DNA from: Rhytidiadelphus loreus
Lineage: Eukaryota; Streptophyta; Bryopsida; Hypnales; Hylocomiaceae
NCBI GenBank assembly: GCA_947034895.1
Contig: OX344763.1
Coordinates: forward strand, 27,403,025-27,467,024
DNA length: 64,000 nucleotides
Direction of reading: 5' to 3'
Shown: positions 54,003 through 64,000 of the stretch, piece by piece
Position numbering within the stretch: position 1 is the first letter of the stretch
Layout: the number at the start of each line of letters is the position of its first letter
Notes under the pieces: model-generated
What the model was told of the DNA's origin: nothing
The model's input: the letters and a program-made list of their open reading frames with translations, nothing else
The model's database searches: none
Program-made: the position numbers and the translations under genes

Positions 54003-57000
54003 ATGGAGAAAGTGGAGGGAGGAGGCGCAAGCCAGATCCTCATGCTCACTATCTGCGTGGCCGCAATTTATGGCGCATACATCACCCAAGGCGTGGTCCA
54101 GGAAAATGTGTAAGTGTAGGGGAACCTCACACCTCACGGGGGTGCTGGCTCTGTTCTCTGTCGGTGTTTCCCCTGTTTATTTATTTCTCTTTGGGGATTC
54201 AATTGCGCTTGGGGTGTTCATTGTTGGCTTTCTATTGAGTTCTGGCACTTGTGTGTTAGGGTTTATGAGTTTGAGCATGGTGATCGATGGGGTCTGCGCT
54301 ACTTTGGAGAGTTTGCACTTGTCTGAGAATTTTCAGAAGTGGGTACCTTGGGCAGGGTGAAGTGCCGTTCTTTCTTTCACGCGGTGCATAGGTTTGTATT
54401 TGGTTTTGTGAGGTTGGGCATGGTGATCGATTGATTCTGCGCTATTTTGGAGAGTTTGCACTTTTTTTAAATTTTCAGAAGTCCATGGGTACCTTGGGTT
54501 CGGTCGAGTGCTGTAATTTCTTTCACGCGGTCCATAAGTTGTTGTTACTGTCGTGAATTTTTAATTTTTAATTAATTTTTGGGGAATTTGAGTTTGGATC
54601 ACAAGTTCATTGCTCGATCTTTGATTTCTTATCGACTTTCTTTTGAGTTCTGGTGCTTTTGTTTTTTTATTTTAGGGTTTTCTGTGAGTGTAGTAGCTCA
54701 CGGTAATCACTTGAGCTGGCACTGAGGTTGGCATACCCAAGATTAATGCAATGTGCTACTCGCATACATTTATGCTCTCTAATTGTGTCACAGTAATAGA
54801 AAGTATTGGTTTCAGGTTTGGTGTTGATTACTCGGTAGACTTAGCTTACTTTAAAGATTTTGCTCTGTTTTAAAAGAAATTCAGAAGTGGTTATTATGTC
54901 AATGTGCGAAAGCGTTTTGGACAACCGTAACTAATGGAGAGTTTTAGGGGGTTGCTTTTGTTTCGTAGACTTTGGAGATTGACTCAAAGCTTGGGTGCCT
55001 GGCGTTCTGCAGATCTACAAGGCGATACGGAGAAAAGGGGGAGAGGTTTGAACAGCTCACATTCTTAAACTTGGCCCAAAGTGTAATATGTCTCTTCTGG
55101 TCTCTGTTGAGTAAGACACTCGGAACCTTTGCTTCTCCAATTACTTGGTTTTGGCAAATGTCTTACTAAATTTGACTAGTTTGTAATACAGAGGATTGGG
55201 AGGAAATCCGCATACTGTAGGGTGCTAATTTCTCCATAATGCTTTGAAGAAGACCCTTGTTGATGAAGGCCCAATTCTGGTTTTAAGGTTGCTCTTTGAA
55301 GACCTTCATAAATCACAAATATGTGGAGCAGAGCGACCGGTTTTGTGATAAGTCCAGTATGACTGTCTAGCTTGTCCCGCTTAGGGTCTAACAGAAAAGT
55401 TACATACAATGGTTGCCTTAGGGGTTTATCCCATGGACCGTTGGTTTCTGTAGGGTTCTTTCTGTTTCAGATCAGACCTTGTTGCCTTCTAGTCCCTAGA
55501 ATCCGGGTCCTCTATAATCCTCTCCCCGAAGGCCTTTTCAAATGGACGGGGTCTGTGTGAAGTTTAGTGTTTGTGAGTGAACGCGCTGCTAGTTTAACCC
55601 TTCACGCCCAAATCCTTGTTTGCATTTCTGCCCATTTTTACTTAAATCTTTATACAAAATAATATTTACCTCAATTTCATCACATGGATCATAAAGGAAG
55701 GTTTCTTTTTAATGCTTCAAACAGTACTTTGGACGAATTAGAAGTTATTTGGAGTAACGTCGCCTTGAAGCACTCCATTTATCATCCTCATCATCCAGAA
55801 TATGGACTTCGAGGTTAAACATGATTGTACATGAGAAACGGTCTTTTCGATGTTTTGCTTTTAAGACTCTGATGTCCCTGTGCTGTGATTGCTTGTGACA
55901 CAGTGTTACAACTATGGCCAAACAAGAAGGGCAGCCAAGCGCCGGTGACAGCCTTCTGGAGCTCCAGTATCTCAAATGCTATCGGCCCTGCCTGTGGCAT
56001 TGTCGCTTTGAAGTACATCAGTTATCCCGCTCAGGTATTTGCCTAATTTTTTGAATTCCTGCCGTCTCGCCGGAAGAGGTCACAACGTCATATGATCTAG
56101 TCATGCACACATGTCATTAAGGACTGAATCTTTCAAATTCACGCATCATATATATTGATTTGATCTCATTACTAGTCTTAACTTCTAAAGGACCAAGGAT
56201 TCTTGGTTTTAAAATGACAAATTCGATTGATGATATTGTGAAAACGTGAGACCCAATTGGGGCCTCTTCGTCCTTTAGGTGTCAAGTAATTTATGTTTAT
56301 TTTATTTTTTCTAGATGATTGTTTCATCTTGCATCAAAATGAAGAGTGTTTACCCTCCGACTGTAGCTATTCTTATGATTAGCTATGTAGCTTGTAAACG
56401 CACCATCGTTGAGACGTAATTCACCACCACAGCAATCTCTGAGAATATGTGTTGAAATTGGTTAATAAACCGGATGTCTTTTCAGCAGGTCGGGTAATCT
56501 GTGATATTTCACGTATTCATAAAATATTTGTTGTTTTGTTCATGTCAGGTGCTGGCTAAATCATCAAAGATGATTCCAGGTTTTGCTCAACAACTTTTTG
56601 CCTCTGATACTTACTCTTCGCCAAATAGCAAGAGCCGTGTCTATTTGTACTGAAACTGATCTTTTGGTTGTGTCCATTCGGGGATGATTCATGAAACTCA
56701 CAACCTTTGTTTGGTACGTGGCAGTGATGTTCGTGGGAGCGCTGGTGTACGGAGTGCGGTACACTCTTCCAGAATACATGTGCACATTTTTGGTTGCAGG
56801 TGGCGTGTCTGTGTTCGCTTTACTAAAGGTACACTCTTCTAAGTCTTTCGATTTCTTGATTTGTCTTAGCTATTACAGTTTTAGGCAATGCATGACGTGA
56901 GTTTGTAATTTTTGCTTATTTCTCAGGCTGTAGTGAGTAAATAATTTGGTGTCCCAGACCAATAGCATGTTGGACCACAGTACACATGACAAGATGTGCC

Positions 57001-58476
57001 ATTGTACCTCCATTTGAGGATGCATGTTTCTAGAAATTCTTGACCTTCTGAAGTTTGTATTGAATGTGGAATGTGGAAGATCTTTCTCTCAAGAGTAATG
57101 TGTACTAACTTTACTGCCACTCTGCTGCTTGCAGAACAGCAAAAAGGGTTTTAGCAAAATTTCAAGTCCCAACGCACCTTTGGGCTATACCCTCTGTTTT
57201 CTGAATCTGGGATTGGATGGATTTACAAACGCTACTCAAGACTCAATCACAAAGAAGTACGTACCTCCCCTATATCGGTTCTCCTGTCTCCTCTGTCCAT
57301 GTTTAGATGCTTTTCTGTAAATTGGGATAGCGTCACTTTTCGTCTAGTTTCATGGAGCCTTGGTAGCGAATCTTTTCAATTAGAAGGTAGGAGACCCTTT
57401 GTAGCCACGTTTCTATTTTGGCCATCCATCTTAGGGCCACATTGTGGCATGTATTTGGTGTACAACCGTCACTCTTCAATAAGTGAGATTTTGGGCCAGT
57501 GAAAGTGGCACAAATTAAATTTTCAAGTGATATAAATGGAGTGCCGTAGTGGCTACAATGAGATCTTCTACCTTTTGAGTAGGGCCATAGTAGATCTTTT
57601 GCAAAGAATGTGGCCAAGACATTGCATTAGTTTAAGCAAATATTGTGGCCAGTGTAGACGCGTGAGGTGATGCACTTCTTGTCATTTTTGGAGTGCTTAG
57701 TGGCACATATGGGGGGTAGTAGGGCTGCACCTTCAAACTCATTCCAAACTGTAATGGAAAATCATGGAACCACTTTTTCTTTCTCCTTTTTATCTTGCCT
57801 TTTGCTAGAAAAATGAGTCATGGCTTCCCTAACTACCACTATCAATTCAAATCACTTCTTATGGCCATGTTAGGCATTCCTTCTTTACGTTGGAGACATG
57901 AAATGAACTATAGAAACGATGGGGTGGTGATAGGAGACTTTGAAACTCATATGCAATTACCATCTCACCCTAGTCCTCCCTAGTTAGCAGAGTCAGAGGT
58001 CGCACTGCATTCAATTAAGGTTATTAGTTTTTGGACTTTTGATTTTTGCAATTCCTCATGGCAGGTATCCGAAGACAAACGCGTGGCATATCATGATGGG
58101 CATGAACTTGTGGGGCTCAATCTACATGTCCGTCTTCATGTTCGGATGGCCAAGCGGAGGAGGCTGGGAAGCAGTGAAGTTCCTGCAAGAGCATCCAGCT
58201 GCTGCGTGGGACATCCTGCTGTTCTGTCTTTGTGGAGCTGTTGGCCAGAACTTCATCTTCCTCACCATCAGCAGGTTTGGTGCTCTCACCAACACCACCA
58301 TCACCACCACCCGCAAGTTCGTCAGCATTTTTGTGTCCTCCGTCTGGAACGGAAACCATCTCTCTTCCCAGCAGTGGGCTGGGGTGGTCATGGTGTTCTC
58401 AGGGCTCATGTATCAAATTTATCTGAAATGGAAGAAAAGGAGCGCTCCCAAGAAGGATGAGAAGAAAAAGGAGTGA
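54003..58476 (+). CDS. UDP-galactose/UDP-glucose transporter (UTr3-like)
   Basis: Predicted nucleotide-sugar antiporter of the SLC35B1/UTr family that brings UDP-glucose and UDP-galactose into the ER lumen, where UDP-glucose feeds the glycoprotein-folding cycle. Seven exons: 54003-54109, 55013-55110, 55904-56034, 56549-56579, 56725-56828, 57135-57256, 58065-58476. All are GT-AG and joined in frame to 334 aa, as in Arabidopsis UTr3. Landmarks: N-terminal helix with YGAYITQGVVQE, RFEQLTFLNLAQSVICLFW, KYISYPAQVLAKSSKMIPV across two junctions, TLPEYMCTFLVAGGVSVF, GFTNATQDSI, MNLWGSIY, and the C-terminal signature TTRKFVSI and QIYLKWKKR. The protein ends KKKE, a dilysine (KKXX) ER-retrieval signal. 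Exon 4 is only 31 bp. The start ATG follows the GC-rich leader and fits the family N-terminus. No defects. Confidence 0.95.
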
Positions 58477-60110
58477 TGATTAATTGAGGTTACTTAGCTC
58501 ATTCTTTTTTCTTTACCAAATCCATGACCATTTGCTACGCCTGAGGAAGAGATTATTTCGAGGCTAGGCAGTGAAGAATTTCTAGGTTTTTAAATTCAAT
58601 TTTGGAGGCATTTTATGAACTCTTGAGGGCCTCACATTATGCATAGACTACTTTGATTTACAGTCTATCACAAATTACAGGAATGTGAATTCATACAAAC
58701 CTTGTGTTTTGTATCATTGGTTGAATTTTAATGTGTTAGTTGCATCATTTTTTATGGAGTGTCTCACAGGTAGAGTATCAATGGATTGTTGAGCATTTGT
58801 ATGAGGTGGTTGTGAAGAGGTCATGCTTTTTTTGGTGCAAAAATTCTCCACAAATTATGATAAAAATAAAAAATTGTGATTTTTACTTTGCCTACCATAA
58901 CTTTTGATAATAATTTTTAGGATACCCTTCGTGAAGGTCGGATTCAACATAAATTAAGTCATTTATGTAAAAAAGTGCCACATGTCACCCATATCACCCG
59001 GTCCCTTAGAGAATTTGACATGAAAATTCAATTTTGGCACATGAGTGTTGAATCAAACCTTCACTCATGGTAGTCTGATGAGGAATCAAGGTACACTAAT
59101 TTGTCCAATTAATGAGGAGGGAAATTAGTGTCACCTAGAAAATTAGAGTTGTTACAAAATCTCATTTTTAACTTGCACTAATTTGAAATAGTATGCTTTT
59201 GGAAAATTAGTTTCACATGCACTATTAGTGCAAATTAATGTTATGATCATTTTGAAGAATAATTCAAAAATAATAATAAGATGTACAATATAGTATGTCT
59301 TACACATCAAGGGTGATTTAGGTTTTTCTTGAGCCAAATATCAAAATGAAGGAAGCCAAGTCAAGTTTCTACTTCCAACTTAATAATACACACTAATAGT
59401 AAAATTCTCAGATTCTTTTAGCATATTTTATGTTGATATGAATTTAACATGTTATATGTTTACTTGGATTACATAAATTTGGATGTTTGCTCAGAAACAT
59501 GTAGGGCAAGTAGTAGCAATAATTAAATTTTTTTTTGCCCTAATGCAACTTGGTGAAAATTTGAACATCACATCCAATAGAGTTGATTGGAAAAGTCTCC
59601 CTCGTTCGTACAAGGGGTGTTAGAAGAAGGCTTAACAAAAAATAGTACAAAATAAACACAATACAAAACTTTGTGAGACCCAATTTTGGTGCTTCAAGAA
59701 GTTGTCTTATGTTTTTTCAAACTCTAACTCATGGTCCTTCATTACACACACTTTATAATTAACTCTAATATAAAGAGTATATAAAAATGTCATATGAAGT
59801 TCACATGAGATTCATCTACAAATGATGAATTTTTTCTTTCATATTTGAATTTCATATCATTTTATTACAAAACTTATATGAGATTTGTACACAAGTGATG
59901 GACTTTTTTGTCTTCAAGCATAAATTTTATATGACCCTTATGGAAACTTTGGAAGTTTATAGGAAGTTTGCACAATAATTTTATGCAAATAATATTTTTG
60001 CAATCTTTTTAGAATGGTCTATTTATATCACTCATTACGAAATTCACAATGAAATGATTACATGTAGTTTATATAGTAATTTGACACATCAATTTTAATT
60101 AATTTGTATT
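58477..60110. other. 3' flank and AT-rich intergenic DNA
   Basis: Transporter 3' UTR, then AT-rich DNA with short open frames only. Confidence 0.5.
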
Positions 60111-60640
60111 GTGGTTGTTACAGCCACTTTTGAGTGCATAGTGACACTTTTGTCACTATGCACTCAAAATTTTAATTAATTAATTTAAAACTTCCTTCTA
60201 GATCCCCCCACCCCAGGTTTAAAAAAGAAATTTACTTAAAATTAATTTCTTAATTTTTCATTCCCCCCTCCCCTACTTGTAATTTTTTGAATGAAGTTAA
60301 CATGACAAACAATATAGGACAATGAAAATCCCGTATCCCATATCTGTATATTGTATATTGTATCTATATTGTACAATATTCCAATATCAAGTATATGTAT
60401 CCGTATTTTGGTACCATATCCGTACCATATCCTAATTCTGTATCCGTATTCGTATTTGGATGGATTCAATCTCAAAAATCAATGGCTTAAGAAATTTTGA
60501 GAAATCAATGGCATTCTGGAAGGGGAAGCATTTAAAAAAAATCAACAGCCTATTCATTTTTGGGAGAGGGGGGGAGCAACTAATGGCAAATCAGATGTGT
60601 GACTGCCTCTTTTGGGTGCATAGTAATTTGACTATAACTT
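60110..60640. repeat. Hairpin-headed repeat unit 1
   Basis: Begins near a perfect 19-bp hairpin (arms 60128-60146 and 60151-60169, core GAGTGCATAGTGACA), followed by C-rich tracts, AATCCCGTATCC-type sequence and degenerate GTAT-CCGTATTT microsatellite (60340-60455). It closes with TTTTGGGTGCATAGTAATTT at about 60609. The same arrangement recurs at 61000-61570. Confidence 0.7.
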
Positions 60641-60999
60641 TAATTTGACTAACTAGTCAAGCATTTTTTTATGCATCAATTTTACTTTTTATTTTCATGA
60701 TTTTGACACAAATGTTTTATTGGAAAAAAAATGAAGATTATAAGAAAGTTGTACATGAAGTCTTTTTGTTTGTATTTACTTTATAATCATTGTAAGTAGT
60801 GATATTTTAATAGGCAAAATTCACTAAAAGACAAAAATTTAGTTTTGAGGGTTCAAAAGCAAAAATGTCATATAAAAGTCACATGAAGTTGATTAGAACC
60901 ACTATCCACATCCACAAGGGCATTTTTTTTAGTGGAATTTTACTCAAAAACCATAAAAAGAATTTGGGCAAATGTTTGACAATATATGTTTGACTATAT

Positions 61000-61570
61000 G
61001 GTAGTTACTACCACTTCATGGTGCATAGTGACAAACTGTCACTATGCACCCAAAAGAACCCCTCCTATTTTTTTATTTAAATTTATTAGCCCCCACCCCC
61101 TTATTTGATTTTTTTTTTAAATTAAATTTTTTAATTTTATCCCGCACCCCCTTATTTGATTTCTTTTTTTAAATTCAAAATTTTAATTTTGCCCCCCACC
61201 CCCCTCCTATTTGTAATTGTGAGGGAGGTGAAGGAGCTGCAAATAATATGGAATATCCCGTATCTGTACCCCGCCTATATTTGTACTTGCTTGTATTTGT
61301 ACCCGTATTTGTATCCTGCCTATATTTGTATTCGTATTTGTTTTCTGTATCCGTATCGTATTCCAAATCGACGGCCCAGATCAATGTTGATTGGACGGCT
61401 CAGGTTAAATCTCACAAGATCAACGGCTTGTGATTTTTTGAGAAATCAACGGCAATTTCAAGGGTCAACATTTTTTTTTAAAAACAATCAACGGCATGTA
61501 AATTTTTTGAAAGAGGGGGGGCAACTAATGCAAGAGGGGGGTGGCAGACATAACACCATAGATAGTGACT
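61000..61570. repeat. Hairpin-headed repeat unit 2
   Basis: A 14-bp hairpin (arms 61020-61033 and 61037-61050, core GGTGCATAGTGACA) is followed by C-rich tracts, GAATATCCCGTATCTG, a degenerate GTATTTGTACCC/CCTATATTTGTA array (61260-61365), and GAGAAATCAACGGCAATTTC, which parallels GAGAAATCAATGGCATTCTG in unit 1. An open frame across the array is a by-product of periodicity. Confidence 0.7.
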
Positions 61571-62620
61571 TCAAAAAGTGTGCCAATGCTTGGAAACAAG
61601 TAGTTTCAAAGCCACTCTACAAATGAATTATCACATATCTAGTAGATGTAAGACATGGATGTAAATGAACAAGTTAACTTTTAGATGACATCATCAACTA
61701 TAATAAGATTTTGGTGAAAGAAAAGAAGACGTCAGGACTGTATAGACTTAGTTCTGGGGCGTTCTTAGCTACCTTCTTCAGCAACTTATATGTTCTTGTT
61801 TTTTCCTCAAATTTAGTTATTTTTTTGTGAGTGCTTTTGTAAGATTGTGCATAGTACTTCTTGTGTTTTAGTAGAGGTTGTAAGGGAGGATGAGGTTGAT
61901 TTCTCACGAGAAAGAAAAAAACATTGTAGACAATTGCAAGAGTAGTAGAGAGACCACAAAGATTGTGGGTTTGCTGCAATCTATAGTTAACTCCTAACAT
62001 TCTTTGACTATGTTTCATCCAAAAACATTCAAAATGGGTTGTTTTGATGGCAAAAGCCCCTCAAAAAATGACAAATCTTATCGTAAGATCTAGTGGTAGA
62101 CTACTTCATTATGATGTAGTAAAAAATGGAAGGTTTTGACTATACAAATTGTGAGATTAGAGCATGTGAAGTTGAAAAAAATGTTGTTGGAGGGAATCCA
62201 AATTCTGGGCAACTTTGATTTGGGGAGGATTTTGCACAAGTTAATTTCTCTTTTTTGCACAAACTTTTTTTGCACAAACTTTTTTTTGCTCTCTGTTTGT
62301 GACAAAGTTGATGACATGTTCAAAAAATTTCATAACATTTCAAAATAGGGAACATGTACCAAAAAATTCCAATAAGGAACTAGCCTTAAGAAAAGTCTCT
62401 TATAAAGACCTTTTCTCAACAATTTATGGTTTCCACATACAATAATTTCTTCAAAATGTGAATAGTGGAGTTCTAAATTTCAATCAAACCTACACGCAAG
62501 GGGGGGGGGATTCCTTGTAGAGGAATGGAGAAGCTCTTTATACAAGTGGGGCAATATATATGAACTAAAACAACCTATGTGGGATATGTAAATTATAATT
62601 ACTAGGAGCTCAAGTGCTCA
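61571..62620. other. Intergenic DNA, nothing recognised
   Basis: About 1 kb AT-rich. A short direct repeat TTTTTTGCACAAAC occurs twice at 62251-62280. No gene is supported. Confidence 0.5.
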
Positions 62621-62623
62621 TAG

Positions 62624-63422
62624 TTAACCCCTAAATGCATGGGTGACCATATATGGTCGATCTGAAATTTCAGGCTTATTTTGCAGTGGGCAGTTAAATT
62701 CGTTTGACTGGTTTAAAGAAAAATTCGGGCAGTTTTTCGAGTTAACTATTGAAAACTTTAATTTTTCACTGAAAAAAGTATATATTTGATTGTTGAGAGG
62801 TCTCCAAAGCCATATATGTCCATTAGTGGAGGAGTAGAGCTTGCTAATTTTACTTCATTTTCCAACTTTGAGCAATTTCACTTGATTTGAGATCTAAAAA
62901 CTTGTACTTATCCATTTGCTTTGAAAATGGTTCCAATGGAAGGAGTAAAGTGTTTTCATGATTTTCACCATTGAAAATTTAAACAAAAAAGTGTTGATTT
63001 GGAGTTATTTTTATTTATATTTATAAAAGAAAATTGCATCTTAACAATTGCAAGGTAGATTGTGTAATGAGTTTAATAGCTTTTTAAGTTTTTTGAAAGG
63101 GCATTTTAGTGTGCTAACACAATTTGTAGTTCTTCATGTCACCTCCAATCCAAAAAAACTTTTATGTGCAAATTTTTGAAACATTGTGGAGAGGGACAAC
63201 ATATTAAAAATAGAAAATTTACATTTCTCTTGTTATAATCTCACAACTCTTATGCAATTTTGCACTCAAAATTGGTGTGATTCTAATAAGCAAGCTCTTC
63301 AAACATTTATACGGTTATATTTTGAAAAAAAAACAATTTGCTGAAATGGGGATAACTATAAGCCCATGCTCTTTTTTTGTAGTCAAAACACACTTGAAAA
63401 GGCTTGGGCATTTAGGGGTTAA
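62624..63422. mobile_element. TTAA-flanked piggyBac-like MITE, family 2
   Basis: A 799-bp unit bounded by TTAA, with perfect 15-bp ends including the target (TTAACCCCTAAATGC and the complement at 63408-63422). The sequence is non-coding. The ends are close to those of 13917-14848 and distinct from family 1. Confidence 0.83.
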
Positions 63423-63430
63423 GTGAGAAG

Positions 63431-63810
63431 TAGGAATTGTGTTCAAATTAAAATTTCAGGCCTCACTTTGGCATAATAGAATAACTTTTTGAAAAAAATT
63501 TGAATTAAAAAAAGGTTGTTAAATCAAGCTAATTTTTTTCTCCAAAAACCTATTTGACATTTCAAGTCTTCAATCAAAAGTAATGGACAAATTTCTAAGA
63601 AGGGTTAGAAGAGACATTTTCTTTGACATTTTCAAATATCCTCTTTGAATTTTGTCCATAACTTTTTTTGGAGGCTCAAAATTACAAATGGATTTTTGAA
63701 GATAAAATTTAGCTTGATTTATCAACTTCTTTTAGTTTAAATTGTTTTGAAAAAAGTTATTCTACTATGCCAAAATGAGTTCTAAAATTCTACTTTGAAC
63801 ACAATTCCTA
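63431..63810. mobile_element. Long-armed foldback MITE
   Basis: 380 bp; starts TAGGAATTGTGTTCAAA and ends with the exact inverse. Arms of about 150 bp with moderate mismatches flank a centre containing GACATTTTCTTTGACATTTT. TA on both sides fits a TA target duplication. It lies 8 bp from the preceding TTAA element. Related to 2190-2470. Confidence 0.85.
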
Positions 63811-63829
63811 TACTAGGGGAGGACACTCT

Positions 63830-64000
63830 CACTACATTTGGGGTACCCACGTGTGGCGGTGGAAAAAGTAAAACATGTAATTCACCTTGAATAAACTATA
63901 ATTTCATTCTAAAATTTTGAGCTTTGTTTAACAATGACTAAAGGTTTCTATTGACAAAAAATTCAATTCCAAATAACATAAGATATATTGTCTAGAAAGG
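63830..64000 (-). repeat. Repeat R1, partial copy at window end
   Basis: Reverse complement of 18285-18342 plus 20041-20095 and of 11780-11890, uninterrupted, running off the window. It begins near CACTACATTTGGGG at 63833, which could be the terminal repeat of a related element, though it only partly resembles TGCACTACAAAGG. Confidence 0.6.

Noticed and set aside
55592..55615. TTAACCCTTCACGCCC as another TTAA-element end
   Set aside because: Resembles a piggyBac-like left end, but no inverted partner followed by TTAA was found downstream. It also lies inside a transporter intron.
58083..58460. Frames overlapping transporter exon 7 on both strands
   Set aside because: Alternative-frame reflections of a conserved exon; only the transporter frame matches a known family.
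60128..61050. Helitron 3' hairpin
   Set aside because: Helitron ends need a short hairpin followed by CTRR and a 5' TC start; neither CTRR nor a paired start is present.
61156..61626. 156-codon open frame
   Set aside because: It runs through C-rich tracts and the GTATTTGTACCC array, so its openness comes from periodic low-complexity sequence.

Overview
This looks like nuclear DNA of a land plant. Five interrupted genes with GT-AG introns encode plant-typical proteins (two 2-alkenal/double-bond reductases, a BTB/POZ protein, a GT14 glucuronosyltransferase and a UTr3-type UDP-sugar transporter). They sit in AT-rich intergenic DNA full of decayed transposable elements. The species cannot be fixed from sequence alone. 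Moderate introns and heavy, old repeat content would suit a seedless plant such as a lycophyte or bryophyte, but that is a guess. I saw no rRNA, tRNA or CRISPR.

1-33 kb is a segmental tandem duplication. Copy A (from before position 1 to about 8.0 kb) and copy B (about 14.85-32.5 kb) share the same order: a left flank, a decayed coding-like fragment, a repeat called X here, and an alkenal reductase gene (AER-A 4614-7750, AER-B 29429-32304). Copy B is longer because a degenerate Ty1-copia element (15093-25965) landed in it. That element was then hit by a 2.3 kb DNA transposon (itself carrying a 1.7 kb insert) and by a 3.5 kb element that splits its 3' LTR. Removing the two direct insertions leaves about 5.1 kb, normal for copia. 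A further fragment of X (about 8.0-9.1 kb) suggests a third, truncated copy.

33-46 kb holds a two-exon BTB/POZ gene (36094-38169), tandem repeats and a dispersed palindromic repeat family, with long stretches where nothing is recognisable. 46-64 kb holds a GT14 glucuronosyltransferase gene (47156-49394) with a 45-bp minisatellite upstream, a seven-exon UDP-galactose/UDP-glucose transporter gene (54003-58476), and a repeat-rich right end. The last two genes both belong to sugar-nucleotide/glycan biology (ER transport of UDP-sugars; Golgi glucuronosylation of arabinogalactan), but nothing shows that they are co-regulated.

The most unusual signal is four non-autonomous DNA elements, in two or three families, each bounded by TTAA and beginning CCCTA or CCCCTA (12845-13823, 13917-14848, 32630-33607, 62624-63422). 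This is the signature of piggyBac-type (or Sola3-type) transposition. Also notable are a 638-bp tract without any difference between the two reductase paralogues (gene conversion), a promoter minisatellite with two units in AER-A and seven in AER-B, and two families of TA-flanked MITEs.
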